Origin: Amyelois transitella
Taxonomy: Eukaryota > Arthropoda > Insecta > Lepidoptera > Pyralidae
DNA: 64,000 nucleotides
Reading direction: 5' to 3'
Assembly (NCBI RefSeq): GCF_032362555.1
Contig: NC_083534.1
Coordinates: 2,322,001 to 2,386,000, forward strand
A program made the position numbers and the translations under genes. The notes under the pieces are model-generated. The model made no database searches. It saw only the letters and a program-made list of their open reading frames with translations, and was not told where the DNA came from. Shown piece after piece: positions 12,122 to 24,288 of the stretch. Numbering within the stretch: the stretch's first letter is position 1; each line of letters begins with the position of its first letter.

Positions 12122-15100
12122 ATGAGTAAAACGCCGTGTCGATGCTGCCTTATCCGACCTCCAGACAAAGATCTGAAGCAAATATACAAATACCTCGGAA
12201 GAACCGAAGTTTACGCTGATATGCTAAAGGAATGCTTTGAAATTCATGTAAGATTTTTGTTTTCTAAATCATGTACATATCTGTTTATTAATTAATTTAA
12301 AAGCTTTTATTGTTCTCTTATCTCGACTTCAAGATCCAAAATGAAGCAAGTAAGGTCTTTTGTTCATATTATTTCATCGCGGTAAAATTAATCATACATA
12401 CATACTATACAATCACGTCTATATCCCTTGCGGGGTAGACAGAGCTAACGGTCTCGGAAAGACCACGTTCACCTGTTTGGCTTATAGTAGAATTGAGATA
12501 GTACAAATAGTGACAGCTTGCCAGCCCATTGCCTAATAGGAGACTTCCAAGTTTAAAAGCCTTTAACGACATCCATGGGAAAGAGATGGAGTGGTCCTAT
12601 TTTTTTTTTGTGCTGAGAACCACACATCTCAAAATAAATCATATCATATGTATGTATTGGACCTGCCAAAATGCCCTTGAAACCATAGAATACAATACAG
12701 AATATATCCCAGATCTTGCCTATATCCCAGATCTCCCCCCAAAAAACTTGCGGACCCAAATCAGCTGAATGTGAAGGGGCAGAATTTAGATAATTTTAAA
12801 ACTTGGTCATAAATATATGAAAACTTGCCTCATGTCATTATTAATAACTACTAATTATTTTATAACTTTCAGCTTAAACTCAGTGATGTCGAACGTGACA
12901 GTGGTATATGTGAGACATGCGTCACTCGGCTACGAGACTCGTACGAGTTCAAGCAGCAAGTGCAACAGTGTCAGAAGGAGTTCCAGAAGACACTCACGGC
13001 TGGAGTTGACATCAAAGGTGACATTTCTTTTGTCTAGTGTAGTTTGTTCCGCCTCTTGATTTCATATGTGCTTTGGAAGCGGTTTTAGTTATAATTAGAT
13101 TTAAGTGATGTGACGTCAATAAGTGATACGTTGTGTCCAATTTTGAAAATAAATCTATTCTATTCTATTCTGTTCTTTGATTCACTTTCTGCTTAAATTT
13201 AGTGTTGGTGAATGTAATAATGGTACAGGTTCAAATCCCAACTCCATTTACAAATGAGTTATAAAATAAATAAAATAAAATCCATTTATTTCAGGCTACT
13301 GATAGGCCCATAATACAAGAGAAAATACAAAATCATCCATATTCACATTAAAATCAATCAAGTAATGTACTCCATTTTAAATCAAATTAATTCAATTAAA
13401 TCAAGTTATGTATGTTAATTTTGTTGTACATATTGTATTTTCGTTGGTGCTATAACAACAAATGTTAGAAATTAAAAATATATATAATTAAGGTTTACAA
13501 TACCCACATTATTAGTTTTTTTTTGTCGTATTTTTTGCTGAATATTAATATAAACAGGTGGATGCTTATAATTTTTCCAGAGAATATACCCATATATTAT
13601 GTTTCAATTTAAATAACTATAAAGCGATTATTTAAGGTATGTTCATGTGAACATACATTAACATAATGGCGTTAACTTTTGCTTAGCCCCAAGCAACCAA
13701 AAAAATGGTTAAAAATTACATTGTAAATTTTTTGTTTTTTTGCATAGTAAAGTCCCAAGTCAAAGTTAACAGGTGATAATTTTGTTTGATCTCCATTACA
13801 GATGAGAAGGCGGCTATTGTCAAAGAAGAGGTAACGGATCCCGATGACGAGAACGACATATTTTTCATGGGTAACATACATACTTATAATCACGTACATT
13901 AGTTTGAATACTGACCAATGCTCTTATATTAAGGGGAAAACATCTAGGACATTGGCACATTCAGGCGACTTGATGGGTAACCATGATCAATCCAATATGG
14001 GTTAGGTTCTCCTGCAAAGGTTGTAGAGGTCAGATGGGAGGTGCTTCATGATAAAAACCTGACTCAATCTAGGATCCATGGTCAATGGCATACACCGAGT
14101 TACTCTCCAAAGTGGTGGAATAGGGATGGAACTGGGACTTAAGTCTGGAGGAAGTGGAAAACATACATATAATAACTATATCCCTAGCAGGGTAGACAGA
14201 GCCAACAGACTAACAAAGCCACATTCAGCTGTACTGCTAAATGATGTTAATAAGATTCAAATAGTGACAGGTTGCTAGCCAATCCCCTAAAAGAAGAAAC
14301 CCAACGAAATAAGGGTGCCGTGTGGTTCCCGGCACCAATAGAAAAAAGAATAGGAGCACTTTATCTCTCTCCCATGGATGTCATAAAAGGCGACTAAGGG
14401 GTGGGCTTATAAACTTGGGATTCTTCTTTTAGGCGATGGGCTAGCGACCTGTCACTATTTGAATCTCAATTCTATCTTAAAGCCAAATAGCTGAACGTGG
14501 CCTATCAGTCTTTTTAAGACTGTTGGCTCTGCCTTCCCCGCAATGATATAGACGTGATTATATGTATGTATGTATGTTTGCCTAATCTGCACGGGAAGAG
14601 AAGAATTGCGCCCACAATACGTTTTATTTCCTCTATTCTCTAGAATTAAAAGAAGAATACTCAGATTACGACATGAAGGACGAGGACGATAAGAATCTGG
14701 CGGAGATACTGGGCTTCTCGGACGTCGCGGCGAAGAAGAAGAAGAAGAAGACCAGCAGAAAGCTGGATCTGAAGAAGAGTCACGGTGAGTGATTAATTAT
14801 ATCTTCACTTACGCTTTTGTCCGCAGCATTGACGGGGGGATTTTTGCGCCATTTATAGTAAAAAGCGACGAATTGAAATTTTAATGTCACTTAATATAAA
14901 AGCGACGAAATTAGCACCACTTACAATAGGCATCGATTTAAACGCCACCTACACAAAAGGGATGAATTTAACGTCAACTACAAAAGAATACAGGTTTTTC
15001 GCAAATCCCACGAAAGTTTTTACCGTTCATTACTAGGTTAAATGTTGATTCATTTATAAATGTGAATGAAGCGAAAGACGTATGCAAAGATCGTGGCAAG

Positions 15101-16757
15101 TGGAAAAATGTAGTCTCTGTCTACCGCTCTGGGAAAAAGGCGTGATTTTATATAGGTATGTATGTATGTATAAAAGTTGATTAAACAAGATGTAATTTAA
15201 TGAAATAGCAGATTTGGTAGCTAGCTGACTACAACATAAATATAGTCGCTTCCGAGCCCCCTTCCTCCGACGCCAAACTCGTAAGCATACATCCCTTGCG
15301 GGGTAGACAGAGCCAACAATTTGAAAAGACTGATAGGCCACGTTCACCTGTTTGGCTTAATGACAGAATTGAGATTCAAATAATGACAGGTTGCTAGCCC
15401 ATCGCCTAAAAAAAGAATCCCAAGTTAATAAGCCTAACCTTTATCGCCTTTTACGACATCCATGGGAACGAGATGGAGTGGCCCAATTCTTCTTCTTTCT
15501 TTTTTTATTGGTGCCGGGATCCACACGGCACGGCGTCACCTAGTAATTATTTTATTGTTTTCAGATCGCAAAGCGAAGAAGATGCTGACGGGCCCTTTGA
15601 AAATATCTCTCAGGGCGCTCTCGGAGAAGTTGAAAAGTCCGGTCATTTCCGACATCCGCTTCCTCAGCGAGAACAAGAAGCACAAACTCAACATTGAAAA
15701 CGTACTCAAATACTCAAATGCGACGCCATTTTCCAACAAAACTCTGTCGGGCATAGTCTGCGCGTACTGCAAAGAAACGTATAAGAACCCCGAAGACTTG
15801 CGCATTCACACACAAGACACTCACAAGAATTCAGAGCTGAACGACAACAAACGCATAGACAAGAACAACTTGTCGATAAAAATGGACATCACTAATCTAA
15901 AATGCAACATTTGTAACACGAATGTCGATGTTATATCGAATCTGAAAACACATTTGGTCAAGGAGCACGATATAAAATTTTATCCGGACGTATACGATTA
16001 TATATTGGAATTCAAACTAACGGCCGACGACATAATGAATTGCGCATTGTGTCACTCCACGTTCGAAACGTTCAAAATGTTGTTACAACATATGAACGGC
16101 CATTATAGGAACTACATATGTGATGTTTGCGATCTGGGGTTTATAAACAAACATAGACTTAAGAACCATCAAAGGACGCACGAGTTGGGGACATTCAAGT
16201 GTACGTTTTGCGATAAAGTTTTCAGTACACGCGTGAGGAAAGTGTGTCACGAGAAATACACGCATAACACGAGTGCCCGTTATACAACCAACTGTCCGCA
16301 TTGCGACAAATCGTTCACGAGTTACTATCAGAGGAACAGACACATGTTTCAAGAGCACAACACCGCGGCCGCGTCTTACAAGTGCAATATATGTGATAAA
16401 TCGTTCATTTTGAAGTCGAAATTGACGTCTCATATAAAAAAAGTGCATTTAATGGAGCGTAATCATATCTGCGCGGAGTGCGGTCAGGGATTTTTCATTA
16501 AACAGTCTTTAGATGAACATATGATTAAGCATAACGGTGAGAGAGTGTATAAATGCACGGTGTGCCATAAAGCGTACGCTAGGAAGAAAACTCTGAGGGA
16601 GCATATGAGGATACATAATAATGACAGGCGTTTCAAATGTGGAGTTTGTGGGCTGGCGTTCGTTCAGAAGTGTAGCTTAAAGAGTCACATGCTGTCCAAT
16701 CATGGGATTACTTTAGCGGAGTTCGAATCCGCTAGAGCTGATATAATTAGCCCGTAA
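12122..16757 (+). CDS. Gene B: ZAD-C2H2 zinc-finger protein, five exons
   Basis: Probable nuclear DNA-binding regulator of 557 residues. Exons: 12122-12247, 12873-13017, 13802-13870, 14644-14784, 15565-16757, all with GT/AG borders and phases 0,1,1,1. Exon 1 gives CRCC at residues 6-9 and ends ECFEIH. Exon 2 gives ICETC and a long amphipathic helix, completing the ZAD. Exon 3 is acidic (DPDDENDIFFM). Exon 4 ends in a lysine-rich stretch (AAKKKKKKTSRK) that could be a nuclear localisation signal. The last exon has ten C2H2 units, all with complete zinc ligands. Penultimate and last fingers carry contacts R/T/E and Q/S/S. The joint between them, HNNDRRF, is identical in genes C and E, and the C-terminus (KSHMLSNHGIT) closely matches gene C. 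Possible poly(A) hexamer at 17611-17616. Head-to-head with gene A. DNA target unknown. Confidence 0.9.
12395..12620 (-). repeat. Retroposon family A, inverted copy in gene B intron 1
   Basis: Reads as family A on the minus strand: (CATA) at the left, ATCACGTCTATATCCCTTGC, then CATCCATGGGAAAGAGATGG and a decayed head near 12620. Confidence 0.65.
13955..14160 (+). repeat. Dispersed repeat family B
   Basis: Matches the 5600 copy through GGTTCTCCTGCAAAGGTTG, AAAAACCTGACTCAATC and GGACTTAAGTCTGGAGG. It lies in gene B intron 3. Confidence 0.5.
14164..14300 (-). repeat. Retroposon family A, inverted partial copy
   Basis: The 3' half of family A on the minus strand, from the CATACATATAATAACTATAT tail to the CTAGCCAATCCCC segment. 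Confidence 0.5.
14311..14575 (+). repeat. Retroposon family A, full length
   Basis: Complete copy with head GGTGCCGTGTGGTTCCCGGC and (TATG)n tail. It ends about 70 bases before gene B exon 4. Confidence 0.65.
14820..15170. repeat. Degenerate repeats in gene B intron 4
   Basis: The left part repeats a motif of the type AAAAGCGACGAATT-GCGCCA-, also seen near 5300 and 23000. The right part (about 15045-15165) matches family C, marked by GAATGAAGCGAAAGACGTATG, GATCGTGGCAAGTGG and a TATG tail. No intact coding frame. Confidence 0.4.
15285..15535 (-). repeat. Retroposon family A, inverted, next to gene B exon 5
   Basis: Full-length family A on the minus strand: CATCCCTTGCGGGGTAGACAG at the left, GGTGCCGGGATCCACACGGC at the right. 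It ends only about 30 bases before the acceptor of the zinc-finger exon. Confidence 0.65.
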
Positions 16758-17096
16758 GATATTGAGGGTAGTTTAACAAAATTAACTTATTAGTTAAAAG
16801 TGGTTTTGTTGGGACTAGATAATCTTATTTATTTTTTTTTGTTCACTTCAATAGGACAATTTCTGTAGGCTATTTCTGCCGTAAAAAGTCATATTGTTTG
16901 ACGTGAGTTAAACTTTTTCGCTTTTTTAAGGTGGCCCTGGTGGCCCTGCCTCGTGACGTGACCGAATATTAAGTAGTTGATTTTTTTTATTATAAAAGAA
17001 AACCACTTTGATACGTTAAAATCTAAAGATAATTTCGCTGTTTTAGAAAAAATCTGTCTTTTGTTGCCCTGGTGGCACAACCGTGTTCTCGAAAAA

Positions 17097-17360
17097 TCTA
17101 TACTAATATTATAAAGCTGAAGAGTTTGTTTGTTTGTTTGAACGCCCTAATCTCTGGAACTACTGGTTCGAATTGAAAAATTCTTTCCATGTTTATTAGA
17201 CCACTTATCGAGGAAGCTTAAGTTTACCATCACGCTGCAACTATTAGGAGCGATGAAATAATGGAGAATGTAAAAAAACGGGGAAAATTATTCCTCCTTG
17301 AGGGCTTCGATGATACCCAAAATAACTATTCCACGCGGGCGAAGTCGCGGGCATAGCTAG
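17097..17360 (+). mobile_element. Helitron-like non-autonomous element
   Basis: Good copy with CTATACTAATATTATAAAGC start and CGGGCATAGCTAG end followed by T, in the 3' flank of gene B. Confidence 0.65.
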
Positions 17361-18044
17361 TAATTACTAACACGCTTACGTGTAAGGTAAAGCTGTGGAC
17401 ACCATATTATTTATTTATAGTTGTTACAAATATTTTTTTATCTGGATTAAAAATAAATTTAATACGAAAAAATGTATGCAAAATTTATTCATATCAAATG
17501 TGAAAAGATCATAGCGTGATTATCCTAATCAAACTGATTTGTGATTAGGATAATGACGTTATGGTCTATCCGTATGTTCTAATGCCTTGTGGCGTTATTA
17601 TTTTAGGTGCAATAAAGTTCTATTAAGTTTTACTGTTTATATGTTACCGTTAGATGGTTGTATCATATCGCGCTACTGCGATTTCAATATTATTTTGTGC
17701 GTAACATTTCATCGGAAAGAATTGCAATAAATTGTATTGTAGTTTTCAGTACATCCAGCCGTTTCTTAGCTTTGCTAAAAATGTAAATACGTATATATAT
17801 AATATTAATATATATATATAATATTATATTATAGTGTTATATTGTATTAAATAAGGTTTATTTACATCAAACTTTTTATAAATTTAAATAGAGCGCTAGA
17901 TTGTTCTTTGTATTTGAAATTGGTTGTATTTTGATTAAGGCATTCCTCTATTATAGGGAATTGAACGTTGGAATTGTGACGTCATCACGTCATAACCTTA
18001 GCCTAGTGTTTCAGATATCTTGGATATAATATCTTCTTCCTCCC

Positions 18045-18300
18045 GGCTTTGTCCTCACGACTCTGGAGAGGAGCCCGGGGTATGCATTTGACCGTGGATC
18101 CTGGATTGGGTGAGTCAGGTTTTAACACGAAGCAACTCCCATCAGACCTCCGCAACATTTGCAGGGAAACCTAACCTGTATTGGATCGGTCATGGTTACA
18201 CATCCAGTTGCCTGAATGTGCAGGTTTCCTCACGAGGTTTTCCCTCGCCGTAAGAGCATCGGTTGATGTTCAAACTATTTCCCTGTCGCCACGATCCTAA
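18045..18300 (-). repeat. Dispersed repeat family B, inverted and long
   Basis: The longest family B copy. It includes an extra part (GAATGTGCAGGTTTCCTCACG and CGTAAGAGCATCGGTTG) missing from most other copies. No intact ORF. Confidence 0.5.
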
Positions 18301-18654
18301 TAGAAGGAATGCCTTGGTCAAATTTTGTGTATAAATGAATGATTTAAAGTAATATGTTGATTAATATAGTTCTTCCAGTGTTTTGTTTGAAATTGTATAA
18401 GTCCTATTTATTATTTGTTACAATAAAAGATTTTATTTATAAATATAGTTTATTACTCTCAAATACCACTACAAACATGACATACATCGTGACGTTCCTA
18501 GCATCTAGGTTGCTATAACATCGCCTTAAAGAAGAAATTCAATTTACTTAGCTTTTCCCTTTATTGCTTTGTACAATTGGCACGGGAAGCAGTCGGTACC
18601 AGCCTTGTTTTTTCTCCGCTATTAAACTCGCATGGAAAGTGAGCATATATATAC

Positions 18655-19000
18655 CTTCATATGGTCACGGCTATATCCCTTGCGGAGTAGACAGAGCCAA
18701 CAGTCTTAAAAAGTCTGAATGGCCACGTTCAGCTATAAGCATAGGTATATCGGGGAGAATATGACATACATATGTACATAAATCACGCCTCTTTCCCGGA
18801 GGGGTAGGCAGAGAACACATCTTTCCACTTGCCACGATCCCTGCACACTTATTTCGCTTCATCCACATTCATAACTCTTCATGCAAGCTCGTCGGTTTCG
18901 GGTACTCTTGACCTGACCCTTTGCTAGAACGTCTCCGATTTGATCAAGGTACGTTCGTCTAGGCCTTCCCACACCAACAGCCCCATTCACACTTCCTTTG
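18655..19000 (-). repeat. Family A fragment followed by family C, both inverted
   Basis: The left 75 bases are the tail of family A (ATATCCCTTGCGGAGTAGAC). From about 18757, family C runs on the minus strand with its characteristic GGCAAGTGGAAAGATGTG-type text and an upstream segment that reads like a decayed protein ([13 protein letters not shown]). Family C may therefore derive from the 3' end of a retrotransposon ORF; this is inference. Confidence 0.45.
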
Positions 19001-19403
19001 TATATTTGTTTAAAAAATATGAGATATTAAAAAAAACAAGCAAATAAATTAACTTAATTTTATTAAGTAAAATTTATATGTAAAGCATAAATACAAATAT
19101 GATACTTCATGTACATAGCACTCTATCACAGATTAACATAATCTAAGTCACATTAAAAGTAACTTGTTTCGCCCGCTATTTACAAATTCAATGACTTGTG
19201 GCGACATCTATCTATACGTCACAATACCGGAAATCCTGAATCGTTTTCCACGATACTCTCCGACCCTAACAGAGACGTTGATTTTCTCATAATTCTCTCT
19301 TCATTTTCCAAAGAACATTTCTATTCCAAAGTCTGTCTTGTATGAACATAGGTAGACAAAACACAAAGTTTCAAATATAAGACATATTTTTCCTGGAATT
19401 CAA

Positions 19404-19520
19404 GATGGCCTCTGTGGCGCATCGGTAGTGCTTGTCTGTGACACCGGAGGTCCCGAGTTCGGTCCGGGCAAGGCATAATGAGAAACGAACTTCCTTGCGC
19501 GTATCTTGTTAAAACGACCG
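19404..19520 (+). mobile_element. tRNA-derived SINE head
   Basis: GTGGCGCATCGGTAGTGC (about 19414-19431) resembles a pol III A box, and GGTCCCGAGTTCGGTCC (about 19449-19465) a B box, at tRNA-like spacing. The sequence does not close into a tRNA acceptor stem and continues as non-tRNA text (AATGAGAAACGAACTTCC), so it is a SINE, not a tRNA gene. The 3' end is uncertain. It sits just beyond the gene C stop codon, in its likely 3' UTR. Confidence 0.55.
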
Positions 19521-19632
19521 GCGCATTTGAACTGCGTTACTATATACTATGTAGTGAAATTGTAACCGCACGCGTGAGGCCGTCGCTGACTATGAAATCA
19601 GCCTTAGCTCGTGATACTGGGGCTTTGATAAT

Positions 19633-22600
19633 TTACGACACAGAAGTAATGTCACAAGCGGCCATTGTGATACCATGATTCGACAGCAAATGGCTTTTCA
19701 GACTGCATTTCTGCACGAACGACAACCCGCAGACCTCACACTTAAACCTCCTATCGTTATTGTGTATTCGCATATGTTCCCTCAAGGTATATTTCCTGGC
19801 ATACGACTTATGACACACTTCACATGAGAATGTCCGCTCTCCGGTATGTTTCACCATATGAGCTTTGAGCGCTTTCTTACTGAAAAACCTATAGCCACAC
19901 TCCGTACACTGACAGTTCCGTTCCATCAAATGACTCTTCTTTATATGATACATCAGAAGAGATTTCAACGCGTACTCCTTGTCGCAAACGTTACACTTGT
20001 ACGGAGTTTCAGAATTGTGCACTTTGATCAAATGTTGATTACGCTGATAGTAACTCCGGAATGACTCATTGCAGTACGGACAGTTAGCGATGCTGCGGTT
20101 ACCCAAATGTTTAGTTTTCTCGTGATAATGCTTTTTTGTCTTGTTGGAAAATACTTTCTCGCAATGATCACATTTGAAACTGCCCTCCTGGTGAGTGACT
20201 CGGTGGGCGTTCAAAGATCTTCTGGTCGCAAATGACGTATCACAATTGCTGCACGTGTAGTTCCTGTAATGTTTGTTCATGTGTTGTTTCAACATCTTGA
20301 AAGTCTCGTAAGTGGCTGAACACATAGCGCAGTCGTACACTTCGCCTTTCTTCAACTTGAACTGCTGCAAGTGGTCCTTAATATCTTCATGGATGATTTT
20401 CTCATGGGTTTTCATTAAATGCTCTTTTAATTTGGCGAGATCGTCTTTCCTCTCGTCACATAACGTGCACACCAAGTCTGTTATATCCAGTTTCACGTTG
20501 TATTCAAAGTCGAAATTCGCCTTGTACTCGAGCCGCTCCATTTTATGATTAGAATCCGTGTGACTTCTCAAATCCAACGGATCTGGGTAAGTACTGTCGC
20601 AATATCCGCACTGGTAACCCAAAAGATTCTTGTTTTTGAACGGTAAAGCATTCGAGTATTTTAATATAGTCATAAGATTTTCTCGGTGTTTGATTTTGTG
20701 TTGATTGTTGGTCGCAGTCCAGGTTATATTTATTTTACTGTCATTGTCACGAGATATGGTCAATTTGGACTTGCTGGCCTTGACTGCCCTGCTGCTTTTC
20801 CTCTTGTCTGGCGGGTCCGTCGAATCTAAAAAAACATATAAATTTTATTGAATTAACGTAACACAAGTTTATGTACCTTGCGGAGCTGACAGAGCCAATA
20901 GTATCGAAAAACTCGAAGGTCACATTCAGTTCAATAGCTCAGAAACTTGGGATTATTCTTTTCGTGTTCTTCAGAGACTTTCTAAAGAAAGGTATAGAGA
21001 AGAATTTACTCTAAACCGACAAGCTTGCATGAAGAGAGTAATGCGGATGAAGCGAAAGAGGCGTGATTTGTGAAGAATAAATGTATGTAAGACGAAATAT
21101 CCCAAGATTCCATCCATTCCGGGATGCATCCAGCTGAATGTGGCCTTTCAGACTAGTCTGTCTTACATTTGAGGGATAAAGACGAGACATTTTTATGTTA
21201 AAAGAAGTTATCATTAATAGCTGTGCCCGCGACTTCATCCGCGTGAAATAGTTATTTTGGGCATCATTGAAGCCCTCAAAGATATACAGGGTGACTTTTA
21301 ATTCAACTGCATTAATTTAACTGTTAAGTTTACTCATCTCAAGGATATTTAAAAACTTTAAAAGAAAAATATCGGTTCATATTTCAGAAAGTACGAAAAA
21401 AAATAAAAGTATCAAAATCCACGATCCTAAATACGTAATATCACTGAGCTGAGCGATCTCGACAACTCTGTACTTTACTTGATCTTGATACTAGAAAAAT
21501 AATTTATTTTTCAGACATTTATTTACATATTTAGTTTTAATTTCTTTTTGTGCGTGTGACGTAGTTTTTGAGGGTTTTTAAAATGTGAAAATGATGACGT
21601 TTAATTTAAATAAAAATAGGCTCAAACGGCACAGAAGCATGGGTATAGTCTATGTTTAAAAGGATGCAGTTGTTTTAAATGTCACCCTGTACAGTTTTCC
21701 CCGTTTTTTTTTCACATTTTTCATTATTTCTTCTCTCCTTATTGTTGCAGCGTGATGTTATATAACCTAAAGCCTTCCTCGATAAATAATCTATTCAACA
21801 CAAAAAGAATTTTTTAATTCGAACCAGTATTTCCTGAGATTAGCGCGTTCAAACAAAGAAACAAACAAACTCTATATAATATTAGTATAGAAGAAAGAGT
21901 AAAACAACTTACTTATAGAAGTGGTGAGCCTGTTGACTAATGTTTTGATTTTCTGCGACTGCCAAGTTTCTTTCTTTCCAGATTTCTTCACGGAAACTTT
22001 TTTCTTCTCCGTCTTCTTCTTCGGTTCTTCATATTCGACCTTGACGTTTCCAACGACTTCATCCTTTGCTGAAACTGGATAAAACAAGTAGTTTATATGT
22101 TGTTTTGTTACCTCATAATCATCACTCTAGAATTTAGTCTACATATATCGTACTAGCTGTGCCCGCGACTTCGTCCGCGTGGATTAGTTATTTTGGGCAT
22201 CATTGAAACCCTCAAGGATGAATGTAAAAAAAAATTCGCCGATTTTTTTACATTCTCCATTATTTCATCTCTCCTAATAGTTGCAGCGTGATGTTATATG
22301 TACAGCCTAAAACCTTTCTCGAAAAATGGTCTTTTCAACACAAAGCATTTTTCAATTCGAACCAGTAGTTCCTGAGATTAGCGCGTTCAAACAAACAAAC
22401 TCTTCAGCTTTATAATATTAGTATAGATGTGTAAAAACCTGACATATCCACTTCAGCACTCGCAGCGAGACACGCGCGACGCCGGTAATGCTGCCATACC
22501 ACACATAAAACATACCTGCGTCTGATAGGAAATAGTCATCAGAGTCATCGTCATTCTGCGGTGGCTCCAGTTTGATGTCAACGGGTTTTTCATCTGAAAT

Positions 22601-24288
22601 TTTAAAATATTCCACCATACAAATCCAAACATATATTTTAAACATGAAAGTGTGCTTGAAAAGGTGACACAAAATGCAACCCAGCTTATATAAATAAATG
22701 CGAAAGTGAGTTTATTTGTTACCTCTTTATGAGTTACCTCTTGAAATATCACATAATAATATATGTATGTATACATATATAATTAAATCTCAATCTGAAT
22801 TTAAATCTCAATTCTATCATTAGGCCGAACAGCTGAGCGTGGCCTTTTAGTCTTTTGGTGACTGTCGGCTCTGTCTGCCCGGTGGGGAATATAGCCGTGA
22901 TAATACGTTATGTTAAAAGTCTGAAGAAATACAAGGGATATTTTTCATCACGGTAAAAACTATATTTATCTTGGTATTAGCAAAAAAATCTGTATTCTTT
23001 TAAAGGTGGTGATTAATTCAATGCTCTAGGACCTAGAGCATTGAATTAATCGCCACCTTTACACCTAGAGTCTAGGTAATATCGTCGCTTTTTGTAGATG
23101 GCGCTAAATCACGCGGGCGAAGTTGTGGCTAAAAGCAAGTACATACATAATAACCAGCCAAAAATAAAATGTCAATAAGTACATACCACTAATTTGTACA
23201 TCCGTTGCCACCTTCAGAAGCTGCTGTTCGTTGTGCAGCACGAGCTGTTTGAAGCTGCAGGACCGGCGGAGCAGCTTAATGCACTCCTCACAGATGGCGC
23301 TACTGCTGTGTTCTGTCATTCTCAGCTGGAATATCAGTCATGATCATTTAACATTAACAGCTTATTTGAGTGAAGGCATAATTCATACTATTGAATATGA
23401 AGTGCAGAGTTCAAGAAGTAGTTATTAGTTTTTTTTTTAGATTGATCTATTTTGAGTTTTTTTAAGTACAACATTGGTTCAGTAGGTATTACTCACAATG
23501 TTGGACCATGTAAAAGATGTCTTTAACAAATAATTATTATATTTTTTTGTGCTGTAAATATATTTTCCAGTGTCCTAGATTAATATAGTAGAAATAAATA
23601 CTACTATATTACTCTTTTATTTTCCCGAAACCGCCGAGCTTGTATGAAGAGAGTTATGAATGTGGACGAAGCGAAAGAAGTATGCAGAGATCGTGGCAAG
23701 TGGAAAGAGGTAGTCTCTGCCTACCCCTCCGGGAAAGAGGCGTGATTTTATGTATGTATGTATGTATGTATGTACTCTTTTATAACAAGAGATTTTCTTA
23801 TTTACTTTAACAGTATTGGGACAAGGAATAGGAAAGGAATATGAAATATAATTAAATTAAAAATGAAAAACTATTCAATTCACATATTGTTCAAACGCAT
23901 TTGCTAGATGGGTCCAGACATACATTGTAAACTTAGCATACAATACAAAATTAAGCTTCTTTCCCGGAACAACAGCTGAATGTGGCCTATCAGTCTTTCC
24001 AAGACATATATTCCTAGGGGGGTAAACCAAAACTACATCTTTCCACGATCCTTGCATACTTATTTCGCTTCATCCATATTAATAATCTGTTTATGCAAGT
24101 TCGTCGGCTTCGGGTACTCTTGACCTGATCTGTGAACTCTACAGATTTTTTATCCTTACCACTATGTTAAAACATTCGTGCAGCATTTCAGAATACACTT
24201 CTTTTTTATCTAGCCAGATGTAACTTTTGAATAAGTCTTTGTGAACGCCCGAAGAGAGACAGCAGCGGCAAGCATTTAGAGACTCCAT
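19633..24288 (-). CDS. Gene C: ZAD-C2H2 zinc-finger protein, five exons
   Basis: Probable nuclear transcription factor of 564 residues. Exons: 24160-24288, 23187-23325, 22516-22593, 21913-22068, 19633-20825; GT/AG borders and phases 0,1,1,1 hold throughout. Exon 1 gives CRCC at residues 7-10; exon 2 gives AICEEC, completing the ZAD. Exon 3 is acidic (QNDDDSDDYF). Exon 4 is lysine-rich (EPKKKTEKKKVSVKK). The last exon has a short basic lead, the motif ILKYSNALPF, then ten C2H2 units with all ligands present. It is closest to gene B: finger 3 (ETFKMLKQHMN), finger 9 (YARKYTLREH), the HNNDRRF joint and the final KSHLLSNHGIT all match. Three introns have been invaded by Helitron-like elements or retroposons. 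It lies on the same strand as gene D and directly downstream of it. DNA target unknown. Confidence 0.9.
21218..21890 (-). mobile_element. Helitron-like element split by a TIR element
   Basis: Minus-strand Helitron-like copy: CTGTGCCCGCGACTTCATCC at the left, TATATAATATTAGTATAG at the right. It is interrupted by a different element at 21287-21689 and lies in gene C intron 4. Confidence 0.65.
21287..21689. mobile_element. MITE with terminal inverted repeats, TA target site
   Basis: Starts CAGGGTGACTTTTAATTCAA and ends with the imperfect reverse complement (...GTTTTAAATGTCACCCTG). It is flanked by TA on both sides (21285-21286, 21690-21691). About 403 bp with no transposase. TIRs plus TA duplication suggest a Tc1/mariner-type non-autonomous element; the superfamily call is tentative. 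Confidence 0.6.
22152..22427 (-). mobile_element. Helitron-like non-autonomous element
   Basis: Complete minus-strand copy (ACTAGCTGTGCCCGCGACTT to TATAATATTAGTATAG) in gene C intron 3, about 90 bases from exon 3. Confidence 0.65.
22780..22910 (+). repeat. Retroposon family A, 3' fragment
   Basis: Tail half of family A (AATTCTATCATTAGGCCGAAC to ATATAGCCGTGATAATACG) in gene C intron 2, antisense to the gene. Confidence 0.5.
23002..23060. repeat. Near-perfect 29-bp inverted repeat
   Basis: Arms at 23002-23030 and 23032-23060 (core ATTAATTCAATGCTCTAGG) with one mismatch and a single-base spacer. It lies in gene C intron 2, next to repeat text GGCGCTAAATCACGCGGGCG. Confidence 0.75.
23629..23772 (+). 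repeat. Repeat family C with TATG tail
   Basis: Contains TGAATGTGGACGAAGCGAAAG, GATCGTGGCAAGTGGAAAG and a (TATG)n tail. The forward frame can be read as a short protein tail (MNVDEAKEVCRDRGKWKEVV). It may be the 3' end of a retrotransposon ORF. A minus-strand copy lies at about 24000-24135, close to gene C exon 1. Confidence 0.5.

Larger units (their letters stand above)
16758..19632. other. Intergenic region between convergent genes B and C
   Basis: Holds the 3' ends of B and C and several repeats listed separately. AATAAA occurs at 17611-17616 for B; AATAAA on the minus strand at plus 19059-19064 may serve C. An inverted repeat with 13-bp arms (ATTATCCTAATCA / TGATTAGGATAAT) lies near 17519-17553, and an AT microsatellite near 17790-17840. 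No further gene is visible. Confidence 0.5.

Noticed and set aside
12529-12768. ORF with natural-looking start in gene B intron 1
   Set aside because: Its first part is the reverse of a family A retroposon; the rest has no recognised content.
19404-19480. tRNA gene
   Set aside because: A and B boxes are present but no acceptor stem or anticodon arm closes, and the text continues as SINE body.
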